Origin: HLUCCA09 sp038745585 | GTDB lineage: Bacteria > Pseudomonadota > Alphaproteobacteria > Rhodobacterales > Rhodobacteraceae | Assembly: GCA_038745585.1 (NCBI GenBank) | Contig: JBCDLH010000012.1 | Coordinates: 1 to 64,000 of the forward strand | Direction: 5' to 3' | Length of the DNA: 64,000 nucleotides | Part shown: positions 8,096 through 16,616 of the stretch, in pieces | Position numbering within the stretch: position 1 is the first letter of the stretch | How the letters are laid out: each line of letters starts with the position of its first letter | Notes under the pieces: model-generated | Told to the model about the DNA's origin: nothing | Seen by the model: the letters and a program-made list of their open reading frames with translations, nothing else | The model's database searches: none | Program-made: the position numbers and the translations under genes

Positions 8096-9829
8096 TCAGC
8101 CGCCGGCCTTTTCCAGATTGTGGATGATCTGGTGCGTGCTGTTCCACCAAAAGAACGGGTGGTTATAGTAGTTGTCGTTGGTCGGCCAACCCGTCCAATA
8201 GGTCGTGTTGAGCGGCAAGAGCTTTGTCGATTGCACGAGCGGGATGAACGGAAACTCCGCATCGAGGTGCTGATAGGCCTCAGCCACGAGCCCTGGCAGC
8301 GCCGGATCATTTGGCGCGAGCCCTTCCATCTGATCGACGATTTCAGAGTAGGCCTCGGCCGCCGGGCCATCCCACCGCGAGGTGTTGTTAAAGCCCGGGG
8401 AGCGCTCGCCCACCGGCACGACATCGGCGACGGTGTAGCGCCCCATCGAAGACCAAGGCTCATTCACCGAGCCGCAGGACAGCCAGCTATAGCTCATCTC
8501 ATAGGCGCCGAAGGGCAGGACCTCGCCCCAAAAAACGCCGTTCTCGACCGGCACCGCGCGCGCGTCGATACCTGCGCGGTTGAGCTGCTCGACGATCACG
8601 TCGATGGTCCGGGTGTACTCGGTCGAGGCGGAGTTCACGTGGATCGCGACCGAGAGCGGTTCACCGTCCTTTTCAAAGACCCCGCCCGACCCCATGGACC
8701 AACCGGCCGCTTCGATCATCGCTTGCCCGGCTTCGACATCGCCGCGTTCGGGCAAGCCATAGCCCGCCTCGACCACTGCATCGATGAACGGCGCCATGGA
8801 GCCGTATTCGGCAAACATAGAGCGCGAGGCGAGGGTCGCGCCTTCAGCCGCAACGTTCACGATCTGACGTCGGTCGATGATCGTTGCAATCGCCTTGCGC
8901 ATCGCCGGATCCGACCAGGGCTCGACCGATGTATTGATCTCCAGCTGGCGCGCGCAAGGGTCAGCCGAGGCAAAGGGATAATCGTCGAACCACGCAATAA
9001 CGGCCGGGTTCTGCGCGCGGATCGCCTCAAAGGTGCCGACGGTGACATTCTGCGCGGCGTCCAGCTGGTTGGCGACCATGAGCTGGGCGCGGCTCTCTTC
9101 ACCCCCCGTTTCGAGGAAGACCACGCGCTGTGGCTCGGGCAGATCCATAAAGCCGGTCTTGGCGCCCCACCAATCGTCGTTGCGGTCCCAGATCGCGCGG
9201 TTCGTGGCCGAGGACGTATAGGTATACGGCCCGGTGCCGATGGGCGGGAAGAAAGCAAAGGTCGCCGGGTCTTCGCCCGCCCAAACATGTTGGGGCATGA
9301 TCAGGAACGAGCCGAAGATGCGCACTCCGAAATTCTCAACGGCAAAACGCGGATTGGCCGCGTTGAGCGTAAATGTCACGGTCAGATCGTCGACCTTGGC
9401 GACGCTCGCAACCTGGGCGCGGACCGTGGCCGCCTCGCGGCTCGACAGCTCCTCGTTGCCAAGCGCCATCTCGACGGTAAAGACCACGTCGTCGGCGTTG
9501 AAGGCCTCACCGTCCGACCACTCTACGCCGTCGCGCAGCGAAAGCGTCCATTCGGTAAAGTCGTCATTGGGCTCGATCGCGGTGCCAAGCCAGGGGTCGA
9601 GTTCGCCGGTGCCGTAGTTCAGGATGAAGAGCGGCTCCCACATCGTCTGGTGGGCGCCGTGCTCGCGCTTGGTTCCTGGGGTGAACCAGTTGAAATTGTT
9701 GGGATCGCTGATCGTTCGGTCGAGATCGAAAATGACCGTGTCTTCACGGGCGACATCCTGAGCCGGCGCGAGGCCTGCTGCCGCCAAAAGTGCCAATACG
9801 GACGCCGCGAGGGCGAGCTTTTGAGTCAT
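8096..9829 (-). CDS. Family 5 extracellular solute-binding protein (peptide/oligosaccharide type)
   Basis: A 577-residue periplasmic binding protein. It starts with a Sec signal peptide (hydrophobic LALAASVLALLAAAGL, cleavage near APAQ) and then the SBP family 5 fold: MWEPLFILNYGTGELDPWL, DGVEWSDGEAFNADDVVFT and GTGPYTY. The C-terminal YWTGWPTNDNYYNHPFFW region resembles family 5 proteins that bind cello- or manno-oligosaccharides rather than peptides; this is from memory. The start at 9829 has a clear ribosome-binding site (GGAGGACAGG). It is the first transporter gene, 80 bases after the MBL-fold gene. With a GH38 mannosidase in the block, an oligosaccharide or mannoside ligand is the best guess. 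Confidence 0.92.
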   Translation of the reverse strand: MTQKLALAASVLALLAAAGLAPAQDVAREDTVIFDLDRTISDPNNFNWFTPGTKREHGAHQTMWEPLFILNYGTGELDPWLGTAIEPNDDFTEWTLSLRDGVEWSDGEAFNADDVVFTVEMALGNEELSSREAATVRAQVASVAKVDDLTVTFTLNAANPRFAVENFGVRIFGSFLIMPQHVWAGEDPATFAFFPPIGTGPYTYTSSATNRAIWDRNDDWWGAKTGFMDLPEPQRVVFLETGGEESRAQLMVANQLDAAQNVTVGTFEAIRAQNPAVIAWFDDYPFASADPCARQLEINTSVEPWSDPAMRKAIATIIDRRQIVNVAAEGATLASRSMFAEYGSMAPFIDAVVEAGYGLPERGDVEAGQAMIEAAGWSMGSGGVFEKDGEPLSVAIHVNSASTEYTRTIDVIVEQLNRAGIDARAVPVENGVFWGEVLPFGAYEMSYSWLSCGSVNEPWSSMGRYTVADVVPVGERSPGFNNTSRWDGPAAEAYSEIVDQMEGLAPNDPALPGLVAEAYQHLDAEFPFIPLVQSTKLLPLNTTYWTGWPTNDNYYNHPFFWWNSTHQIIHNLEKAGG

Positions 9830-9909
9830 TCCTGTCCTCCCTGCGGGACGCGTTGCTCCGCCCCGCCTCTGGTTGTCTCGCCCGAGGCGAGGCCCGGGCC
9901 GCTGCGAAG

Positions 9910-10596
9910 TTATCCCGACCGAGCGTAGTCCATGACAAGAACGCGCGTGACGTCGGGTATGTCTCCTTTTGATATTTGAACCTCGGCAGCGCAAGCAAAG
10001 TCTATGTCGCCATCCTTGAAATGGCTAAGGAAACTCTCGATCCACATCGTGTTGCGCGGCCGGTAGGTCAGCGTGCGGAAATGCATGGGGATGATAAGCT
10101 TCGGCCGAACGGCATGGATCAGCTTCATCAGGTCGGGCAGCTCGATCGTGAGATACCCGCCCGCAAGCGCAAAGAGCAGATCGACATCCTCGAAGAACGC
10201 GGTTTGCCGGTCGGTCAACGGATTGCCAACATCGCCCATATGGGCACAGCGGATACCATCGAGGGTGAAACGATACATCCCGTTTTGACCGGGCACGTCG
10301 TGTTCGGGGTGCAGCTCCCACTCTGCCGCTTCAATGGCCGTGACCTCGACCCCCAGCGCCTCGGTCCGCCCGCCGCCCTTGGAAACTTCGAGCGCGTTGA
10401 GCACCGTCGGTGCGCCCACGATCAGGTCCGACCGGCAATGGGCGTCGTCGTCATCTGATGAGATCAGCACAAGGTCGGCGGGATCGGGGATCGGGTCATA
10501 GCCCACGCCCTCGGGCGTGTAGGGATCGGTGATGATCGTGGGCCCCGCATCGGGGACCAGCCGAAAGGCCGCGTGTCCGTACCACTTTACTTGCAT
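9910..10596 (-). CDS. Metallo-beta-lactamase-fold hydrolase with altered metal motif
   Basis: A 228-residue UlaG-like MBL-fold protein. It opens with MQVKWYGHAAFRL and ITDPY, as in the family. Where HxHxDH is expected it has SSDDDDAHCRSD, keeping only one His in the expected zone. The later ligand motifs are kept: CAHMGDVG (about residue 112) and IIPMHF (about 171). Metal binding may therefore be unusual or weakened. The start is set by coupling: its ATG shares one base with the TGA of the upstream PhyH gene (TGATG). It sits in the mannosidase/transporter block, so a lactonase or sugar-derivative hydrolase role is possible but unproven. Confidence 0.8.
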   Translation of the reverse strand: MQVKWYGHAAFRLVPDAGPTIITDPYTPEGVGYDPIPDPADLVLISSDDDDAHCRSDLIVGAPTVLNALEVSKGGGRTEALGVEVTAIEAAEWELHPEHDVPGQNGMYRFTLDGIRCAHMGDVGNPLTDRQTAFFEDVDLLFALAGGYLTIELPDLMKLIHAVRPKLIIPMHFRTLTYRPRNTMWIESFLSHFKDGDIDFACAAEVQISKGDIPDVTRVLVMDYARSG

Positions 10597-11435
10597 CAGT
10601 TGTTGCCGACGACATGGGGGCTCGTCGTCGTCCGGATGTCGTCGTTCTCGGGTCTGGGATGGTGTCGCCACTGCCCGCTGGGATCGCGCCCGCGCGCGAC
10701 AATCGCCTCAACGCCCGTGGCCCAGGCCGGATCGGTGATGCGCACCTCGGGCGGGCAGTAACGGAGGGTGAGGCCGCAGCGGCGCCGATCCGAGACATTG
10801 GGCAAGCTGCCATGGACGAGCATGTCGGCATGGAGCGAGATCTGCCCGGCACGCAAAGCGTTGGTGAAGGGTGCGCCGAGATCCTCCGCGCCATCTGTCT
10901 CGATGTGAAAGACGCTCTTGCCCTCCGATTTGCGGACCTTAAGCGCGCCCCTCGCGTGAGTGCGAGGGATAAAGCGCATCGCAGAGTTAAAAGCGTCGGT
11001 GTCGTCGATGGCGAGCCAGACCGTCACGGTGCGCGCGGGCGAGAGCGCCCAGAAGGAGGCGTCCTGGTGCCAGGGCACGGCTTTCGGATCGTGCGGCGCT
11101 TTCGACAAGATCGCGCTCGCCCAGCAGACGATGTTGGGGCCGATCAGGTCTTCCACATGGTCGAGGATGCGCGGCTCGGTCGCGATGTCCCAGAGACCGG
11201 AAAGCCGCGCCTGATAGCAATTGATGCCATAGCCACCATCTGCGCCCATGTCGGCGATCAACCGGTCGGCATAGGTGCGGAGGCGCGCGACCTCTTCGGG
11301 CGCGAAGATGTCGAAGGGCTGAACAAACCCCTCTCGGTTGTAGTGCGCAATGTCGTCCAGGCTTAGCCGCCGCGGCGCGGCGTTGGTCACCGGTGCGAAA
11401 GACAAGTCGGGGCGTTCGGTTTGGGCGAGGCTCAT
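10596..11435 (-). CDS. Phytanoyl-CoA dioxygenase (PhyH) family protein
   Basis: A 279-residue Fe(II)/2-oxoglutarate oxygenase of the PhyH type. The iron-binding HQD of WHQDASFW lies near residue 120. The distal His is in HADMLVHGSLPN and the 2-oxoglutarate arginine in RRRCGLTLRYCP. N-terminal DDIAHYNREGFVQPF is typical of the family. I start it at 11435 (MSLAQTERP); the frame is open to 11483 without family sequence. It is the first gene of the minus-strand block, divergent from the AraC regulator, so it should be the promoter-proximal gene of the operon. Members hydroxylate very varied substrates; none can be assigned here. Confidence 0.88.
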   Translation of the reverse strand: MSLAQTERPDLSFAPVTNAAPRRLSLDDIAHYNREGFVQPFDIFAPEEVARLRTYADRLIADMGADGGYGINCYQARLSGLWDIATEPRILDHVEDLIGPNIVCWASAILSKAPHDPKAVPWHQDASFWALSPARTVTVWLAIDDTDAFNSAMRFIPRTHARGALKVRKSEGKSVFHIETDGAEDLGAPFTNALRAGQISLHADMLVHGSLPNVSDRRRCGLTLRYCPPEVRITDPAWATGVEAIVARGRDPSGQWRHHPRPENDDIRTTTSPHVVGNN

Positions 11436-11545
11436 GTCAGATGCGCCTTGGGCAGGGGATGATGCTCTGACGCTAACGTCCAAAATGTCGCTACGGCAGG
11501 ACGCAGCTTGACTAATTGGTATGGGTATTTGACTTTCTCCAGGTT
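11436..11545. promoter_or_regulatory. Divergent promoter region of the PhyH block and araC-type gene
   Basis: This 110-base gap separates two divergent starts. It has a less GC-rich stretch around 11508-11535 with TTGACT at 11508-11513 on the plus strand. No clean -10 box at the right spacing is visible for either direction. The AraC protein most likely binds here, but I cannot define its site. Confidence 0.45.
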
Positions 11546-12400
11546 ATGGCCGGGTATGGGGATCCTCAGCTGTTTCGGCTGGCGACGTATATGTCGCTGG
11601 GTGACGCGTTTCATCTCGCGCAAAAGCCGCTCGCCCACCTGAGCGCCGCACCGCTCCACCATCACGACTACTTTGAGTTGTTTGTCGTCGCCGAGGGCCT
11701 CTGCCGTCATGAGATCAATGGACGGGTCGATGCGTTGGACGCCGGCACGCTCGTCTTCATCCGGCCGAGCGATGTGCACGCTCTATCGGCGGCGGGGCGC
11801 GAGACGTGCCGCATCCTCAACGTGATGGTGCGGCCGGAAACGGCAGACCATTTGGCCACGCGCTATGCCGAAGATGTCTCGGCCCGCTTCTTTTGGGCGC
11901 CGGGGCCCGATCCCGTGGCGCTCACCCTCACGCCGGACCGCACCGACGATGTGCTCTCGTTGGCCCAAGGCCTTCTGACAGGGCCACGCAGTCTGGCGCG
12001 GATCGAGGCGTTTCTTTTGGCGTTGATGACCGAGATGACCGACATCCCGACCCGCGCTGCGCCCGCGATGCCCGCGTGGCTCGCACAGGCCTGCGACGCG
12101 GCGCGGCGGCCCGAGATCTATCGGCGCGGTGCCTCTGGCCTCGTCGAGGCCGCGGGACGCGGACATGAACATGTGTGCCGACAGATGAAGCGGCATTTGG
12201 GATTGACGCCCTCGGCCTATGTCAATCGCATCCGGATGGACCGGGCCGGCGCACTCTTGGCCGCCGGTGAGCTGCCGCTGGCCGAAGTCGCCGCCGAAGT
12301 TGGCCTGGAAAATCTCAGTCACTTTCACCGGCTCTTTCGCGCGCATCACGGCATGACCCCACGCGCGTTCTGTGCACGCAATCGTGCGGCGCCGTTCTAA
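11546..12400 (+). CDS. AraC-family transcriptional regulator
   Basis: A regulator of about 284 residues. The N-terminal half is a cupin-like sensing domain (HHHDYFELFVVAEG, then ALDAGTLVFIRPSDVHAL). The C-terminal half carries the two AraC helix-turn-helix units (QMKRHLGLTPSAYVNRIRMDRA and LAEVAAEVGLENLSHFHRLF). The start is uncertain: a TTG at 11516, ATG at 11546 or ATG at 11591 are all in frame, and none has a strong ribosome-binding site. Divergent placement makes it the likely regulator of the PhyH/transporter/mannosidase block, with a sugar-type ligand as the probable signal. Confidence 0.9.
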   Translation: MAGYGDPQLFRLATYMSLGDAFHLAQKPLAHLSAAPLHHHDYFELFVVAEGLCRHEINGRVDALDAGTLVFIRPSDVHALSAAGRETCRILNVMVRPETADHLATRYAEDVSARFFWAPGPDPVALTLTPDRTDDVLSLAQGLLTGPRSLARIEAFLLALMTEMTDIPTRAAPAMPAWLAQACDAARRPEIYRRGASGLVEAAGRGHEHVCRQMKRHLGLTPSAYVNRIRMDRAGALLAAGELPLAEVAAEVGLENLSHFHRLFRAHHGMTPRAFCARNRAAPF

Positions 12401-12489
12401 GGTCTTCCGGCACGCGCGCTCTGCGGAAAAAACCTTCCATTGCGAGGGATATATTGCATTAACCCGCGTCTGAGATACATGCTCGCGCG

Positions 12490-12960
12490 ATGATTAAATA
12501 TAGCCTCAGATGCGCCAAAGGGCATGCCTTCGACAGCTGGTTTGCGTCCGCAAGCGCCTATGACAGTCTGGCCCAGGCCGGCCGGCTCACCTGCGCGATC
12601 TGCGGCTGCACCGAAGTTGAAAAGGCGCTAATGACGCCGCGCGTGCGCGCCGGACGGGGCAAAGAAGAGGCGCCAAAGCCGCCTGTTCCGGCCGGAGCGG
12701 CGCAACCGGCCAAGGCGCCATCGCTGGCGGAACCCGCATCTGATTTCGAAGCGGCGGTGGCCGAATTTCGCGCAAAGGTCGAAGCCACTACAGAAGATGT
12801 CGGCCAGCGCTTCGCCGATGAAGCTCGTGCGATCCATGAGGGCCGCGCGCCAGACCGGGCGATCCGCGGAGAGGCCAAGATCGGCGACGCTCGCGCGCTT
12901 GCCGAAGACGGCGTACCGGTCCTCCCGCTCCCGTTCCCTGCGCCGCGGCAGGTCAATTGA
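12490..12960 (+). CDS. DUF1178 family protein
   Basis: A 156-residue protein of unknown function, widespread in alphaproteobacteria. The N-terminus MIKYSLRCAKGHAFDSWF plus CAICG forms a CxxxH/CxxC-type putative zinc knuckle. Next come a variable Pro/Ala-rich linker (about residues 60-80) and the conserved C-terminal FRAKVEATTEDVGQRFADEA and EEGR-like region ending in VPVLPLPFP. Its TGA shares a base with the ATG of the following dehydrogenase (TGATG), so the two are probably cotranscribed. An AT-rich stretch around 12436-12465 upstream is the likely promoter. Confidence 0.9.
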   Translation: MIKYSLRCAKGHAFDSWFASASAYDSLAQAGRLTCAICGCTEVEKALMTPRVRAGRGKEEAPKPPVPAGAAQPAKAPSLAEPASDFEAAVAEFRAKVEATTEDVGQRFADEARAIHEGRAPDRAIRGEAKIGDARALAEDGVPVLPLPFPAPRQVN

Positions 12961-13652
12961 TGGCGGGCACGGCCCCCGCCACACTGGTCACTGGCGGCAA
13001 TCGCGGCATCGGCGCGGCCCTGGTCGAGCGTTTGGCCCCTCGCGGCCCGACCATCGCAACGGCGCGGGCACTGCCCGAGGACAAAGCCCACGGGGGCGCG
13101 GAGTGGCTGGCGCTCGACGTAACGGACGCGGCTGCGTTCGAGACGCTGGCGCACAGGCTCGACGGGCGCCCGGTCGGGTTACTCGTGTGCAATGCCGGGG
13201 TCTTTGTCGACCGACACGAAAACCTTGCCGACGGGTTCGCGCCGCAACTCTGGGCCGACACCTTCGCCGTCAACGTCACGGCTGTCTTCCAAACGGTGCA
13301 GGCGCTTTTGCCGTCGCTGCAAGTCGCTGCATCGGTCGCCGGCCATGCCCGGGTCGCGGTCATCTCCTCGCAAATGGGCTCATCGGAGCGCGCGCATGGC
13401 AGCAGCTACATCTACCGGGCGTCAAAGGCAGCCGCCACCAACCTGGCGATGAACCTTGCGCGCGACCTTGAGGGGCTGGGCATTGCTGTCGCCGCCTATC
13501 ACCCCGGATGGGTGCGCACCGATATGGGCGGGCCGTCGGCGGCGATCTCGGTCGAAGAATCTGCCGCGGGTCTCGTCGCGCAGTTCGAGGCGCTAACGCT
13601 GGAAACGACAGGGCGGTTCCTGACATGGGACGGGCACGTGATGCCGTTTTGA
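12960..13652 (+). CDS. Short-chain dehydrogenase/reductase
   Basis: A 230-residue SDR with a Rossmann fold. The cofactor motif VTGGNRGIGAAL lies near residue 11, NAGVF near 80, and the catalytic Ser/Tyr/Lys region is VISSQMGS followed by YRASKAA (about 147). C-terminal AYHPGWVRTDMGG and SVEESAAGL resemble the atypical CsgA-like branch. I use the ATG at 12960, which overlaps the stop of the DUF1178 gene by one base. A hairpin (13651-13670) overlaps its stop codon. Substrate unknown. Confidence 0.9.
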   Translation: MAGTAPATLVTGGNRGIGAALVERLAPRGPTIATARALPEDKAHGGAEWLALDVTDAAAFETLAHRLDGRPVGLLVCNAGVFVDRHENLADGFAPQLWADTFAVNVTAVFQTVQALLPSLQVAASVAGHARVAVISSQMGSSERAHGSSYIYRASKAAATNLAMNLARDLEGLGIAVAAYHPGWVRTDMGGPSAAISVEESAAGLVAQFEALTLETTGRFLTWDGHVMPF

Positions 13653-13709
13653 CCGGGGCTGCGCCCGGTCACGCCAACGTGTTTTGCGCACAGCTCCTCG
13701 CCGCTCGGC

Positions 13710-14642
13710 CTAAGGCGGCGCGTTCGGCGGCGGGTCTTTCGCCGCGGCGGCTTTGATCTGCGCCTCCCGCCACGCGATGAACGTAACCGACGCCACGATA
13801 ACCGCAGCTCCGGCGAGGACGAACGGGTCTACCTCTTCTCCAAAGACGAACGCGCCGAGGGCCACAGACCAGACAAGTTGCAGAAAGGTCACCGGCTGGG
13901 TGACGGCCATCGGTGCCTCGCGGAACGCAAGCGTCATCGAGTAGTGCCCCGCCGTGGCGAAGGCCGCGACGAGAAGGAGCAGCGCCAACTCGGTGCCCGT
14001 TGGCGGAACCCAGACCACGGCGGCGATCGGCGCGAGTGCCACCGTCACCATGACCGACAAAAGTGCGACGATCACCTGGGGAGACGCCTCGCCCGTCATA
14101 CGCTTGGCCAAAAGGTAGGAGCCGGCGAGAAGGAGCGCGCAGGCGATCATGGCGAGATGGCCCGCCTCTAACTCCCGCAGGCCGGGGCGCAGGATCAAAA
14201 GCGCGCCGATCAACGCCGCAAAGATCGCGACGAGCCGTCGCGCGCGCAGCCGCTCGCCTAGGAGGAGCGCCGCGCCGAGCGTTATGTAGACCGGGTTCAG
14301 GTAATTCATCGCCGTCACCTCGGCGATGGTGATCTGCGTCATCGCGTAGAACCAACAGATGACGGCAACCGCGTGAAATGCCCCGCGCCATGTAAAGAGG
14401 ATCCAGGCCCGCCGGGTCAGCTCTGCCTCCCAAAGCGAGCGCCAGATCGGAATGAGGAGCACGAGCCCGAACGCAAAGCGCAGAAACGCCGATTGGGCGG
14501 CGGGAATCCGGTCTCCCAAAACCTTGACCGTCGCGATCACCCCAACGAAACAAAGCCCCGTGACCACCATCCACGCAATGGCGACCAGCGGTCGATCCGC
14601 GCGGAGGGCGGGCGCAGTGCGGCGTAGGGTGACGGTGGCCAT
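13710..14642 (-). CDS. EamA/DMT-family transporter
   Basis: A 310-residue inner-membrane protein with ten predicted helices arranged as two EamA repeats. Repeat 1 covers roughly residues 20-150, including AMTQITIAEVTAMNYLNPVYITLGAALLLGE in separate conserved pieces. Repeat 2 covers roughly 160-290, including the typical PVTFLQLVWSVALGAFVFGE. Members export metabolites such as amino acids or nucleoside precursors. Convergent with the dehydrogenase and divergent from the Fe-S carrier gene. No partner gene hints at the substrate. Confidence 0.9.
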   Translation of the reverse strand: MATVTLRRTAPALRADRPLVAIAWMVVTGLCFVGVIATVKVLGDRIPAAQSAFLRFAFGLVLLIPIWRSLWEAELTRRAWILFTWRGAFHAVAVICWFYAMTQITIAEVTAMNYLNPVYITLGAALLLGERLRARRLVAIFAALIGALLILRPGLRELEAGHLAMIACALLLAGSYLLAKRMTGEASPQVIVALLSVMVTVALAPIAAVVWVPPTGTELALLLLVAAFATAGHYSMTLAFREAPMAVTQPVTFLQLVWSVALGAFVFGEEVDPFVLAGAAVIVASVTFIAWREAQIKAAAAKDPPPNAPP

Positions 14643-14838
14643 GCTGCTGCCTACGCCGCGCTTACACGCACGGCAAGCGCCGGCGGCGATCCGGCGTGCA
14701 CAGTCCCAGCGTCGCCGTCACGGTTGGACCGCCAAAGCGACCTGGCGCGCGGCGCCGACAAACGCCGCGTCACACGCACTCTGCGGATCACTCCGATCTG
14801 CGCACAAGGCCCGCGCTGCACCGAACGACCGTTCCCCC

Positions 14839-14867
14839 TTGAGATCGGCGCCCGCTTGCTCCATTTA
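14839..14867 (+). promoter_or_regulatory. Candidate sigma70 promoter of the Fe-S carrier gene
   Basis: TTGAGA (14839-14844) and CATTTA (14862-14867) are spaced 17 bases apart. This would start the transcript about 25 bases before the ATG at 14898. The -10 match is weak, so this is tentative. Confidence 0.4.
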
Positions 14868-14897
14868 CCAGCGATAGCTCTTCGGAAAGCAGATCCC

Positions 14898-15227
14898 ATG
14901 TCGCTGACCCTTACGATGCCGCCCAAAGTCACCGATCGCGCGTTTGCGCGGCTGGCCGAGATCGACGCCGCACCGAAGGCGCTGCGCATTGCGGTCAAAG
15001 GCGGGGGCTGTTCGGGCTTTGAGTACGAGATCCTGCTCGACGAGGCCGCCGAGGGCGATCTGGTGCTCGAAGCCGATGGGCAAAAGGTCGTCGTCGATGA
15101 GGTGTCGCTCCCGTTTCTGGAAAACGCGACCATCGACTTCTCCGAAGAACTGATCGGCGCGCGTTTTGTGATCAACAATCCCAACGCGACCTCATCCTGC
15201 GGCTGCGGGACATCCTTTTCCATGTGA
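14898..15227 (+). CDS. A-type iron-sulfur carrier protein (HesB/IscA/ErpA family)
   Basis: A 109-residue protein that carries Fe-S clusters to apoproteins in the cytosol. The three conserved cysteines are in GGGCSGFEY (about residue 37) and the C-terminal SSCGCGTSFSM. NPNATSSCGCG is diagnostic for the family. The ATG at 14898 gives the usual short N-terminus. The gene is not beside isc or suf genes here. Its last codons and stop lie in a 14-bp tandem duplication (15216-15243), so the terminal FSM may reflect that repeat. ErpA versus IscA cannot be decided from this alone. Confidence 0.93.
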   Translation: MSLTLTMPPKVTDRAFARLAEIDAAPKALRIAVKGGGCSGFEYEILLDEAAEGDLVLEADGQKVVVDEVSLPFLENATIDFSEELIGARFVINNPNATSSCGCGTSFSM

Positions 15228-15243
15228 GCTTTTCCATGTGAGC
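15216..15243 (+). repeat. 14-bp tandem duplication across the Fe-S carrier stop codon
   Basis: TTTTCCATGTGAGC occurs twice in direct succession. The first copy holds the last codons and the TGA; the second follows the gene. It probably arose by replication slippage. Confidence 0.85.
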
Positions 15244-15384
15244 CCTCCCTAGGGGGGCCCGGCAATAACACGTGACGATGCGTCTTGCGGGACCCTGTCC
15301 CAACGGGTCGTGCGTCGACGTCGACCTGGACGGCCCGCTGCGCGGCAGCGGCTTTGCAGCATGACGCATGTTGAGGCAGTGACG

Positions 15385-16539
15385 ATGGACCAGGCAGAAC
15401 CGATCACGTTCGTGGGCGGTGCTGTCCTAGGCGACGCGGGCCTTCGGACAGAAGATCTTACCCTCGCTGACGGACACTTCGCGCGCGGGGCCGGAGGGCG
15501 CGCCCTCCGAGCGGATGGGCTTTGGCTCCTACCCGGCCTCGTCGATCTCCACGGCGATGGCTTTGAGCGTCAGCTTGCGCCGCGCCGTGGCGTGATGACC
15601 GACCTGGAAACCGGCCTTCTCGCGGTCGAAACCGAGCTTGCTGCGGCTGGGATCACGACCGCGTGGCTTGCGCAGTTCTGGTCTTGGGAAGGCGGCATGC
15701 GGGGGCCCGACTTCGCCCAACGCTTTGCCGCCGCGCTCACGGCCATGCGACCCCGTATCCGGCTCGATCTGCGCATGCAGCTGCGCTACGAGCGCACGAT
15801 GATCGACGATGCCGACGCCGTTTTGGCGCTCGTGGCGGCCCACGGGATCGACTATCTCGTCTTCAACGACCACATCCCCCATGACCGCCTCGCCGCGGGC
15901 CGCCCACCGCCGCGCCTCGCCGGCGCTGCTGCAAAAGCGGGGCGCGGGCCCGAGGCGCATATGGCCGTGATGGCGGCGCTGGCCGCCCGCGCCGCTGAGG
16001 TACCGTCCTCGGTCGCGAGGATGGCGGCGGCGCTCCGAGCCAGGGGAACACGGCTGGGCTCCCACGATGATCCGGACGGCGCCGCGCGGCGGCTCTGGAG
16101 CTCACAGGGCCTCGACATCGCCGAGTTTCCCCTAAGCCAAGACGCCGCCGAAGCTGCCCGCGCACGCGGCGAGTCCGTCATTATGGGTGCGCCCAACGTT
16201 GTCCGCGGCGGCAGCCATAAGCGCGGCGGGCTGGCCGCAGAGACGTTGATTGCCGCGGGGCGCGTCGATGCGCTCGCCTCCGACTATCACTACCCCTCGC
16301 TGTCCGCCGCCGCGTTCGGCCTCGCCGCACGCGGGGTGCTGCCGCTCGCCGAGGCCTGGCGGCTTGTGTCACGGGCTCCCGCTTCGATCATGGGTCTCAC
16401 GGATCGGGGCTGGATCGCCGAGGGCCTCCGCGCCGACCTTATGCTCTACGACCCCGAGACGCGCCGGATCGTCGGTCTCTTTGCGGGCGGCGCGCCGGTC
16501 CTGTTGCTCGGTGGGGCCGCCGCGCGTCTCTTCGCCTGA
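15385..16539 (+). CDS. phnM: PhnM-type alpha-D-ribose 1-methylphosphonate 5-triphosphate diphosphatase
   Basis: A 384-residue amidohydrolase-fold enzyme. In the C-P lyase pathway PhnM removes pyrophosphate from ribose 1-methylphosphonate 5-triphosphate. Family marks are LLPGLVDLHGDGFERQLAPR, LRYERT, FNDHIPH, GSHDDPDG, IMGAPNVVRGGSHKRGG and SDYHYPSL, which include the metal ligands. I chose the ATG at 15385 because GAGG sits 8 bases upstream; an ATG at 15361 is also in frame. No other C-P lyase gene (phnG-L, phnJ) lies in the window, so it is an orphan copy that may serve a distant cluster or another nucleotide-sugar reaction. Confidence 0.9.
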   Translation: MDQAEPITFVGGAVLGDAGLRTEDLTLADGHFARGAGGRALRADGLWLLPGLVDLHGDGFERQLAPRRGVMTDLETGLLAVETELAAAGITTAWLAQFWSWEGGMRGPDFAQRFAAALTAMRPRIRLDLRMQLRYERTMIDDADAVLALVAAHGIDYLVFNDHIPHDRLAAGRPPPRLAGAAAKAGRGPEAHMAVMAALAARAAEVPSSVARMAAALRARGTRLGSHDDPDGAARRLWSSQGLDIAEFPLSQDAAEAARARGESVIMGAPNVVRGGSHKRGGLAAETLIAAGRVDALASDYHYPSLSAAAFGLAARGVLPLAEAWRLVSRAPASIMGLTDRGWIAEGLRADLMLYDPETRRIVGLFAGGAPVLLLGGAAARLFA

Positions 16540-16616
16540 GCGCGGCTCTAAGGACCGGCGGCTTGCAGCGACCGCCCGCGGGCGTCAATAAAGAACGGTG
16601 GCACGGGAGGCGGCGG

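Noticed and set aside
6779..9928. A 1049-codon plus-strand frame across the permease and binding-protein genes
   Set aside because: It crosses a terminator and several real genes on the other strand and has shadow-like composition (Arg, Asp, His rich) with no recognisable domain.
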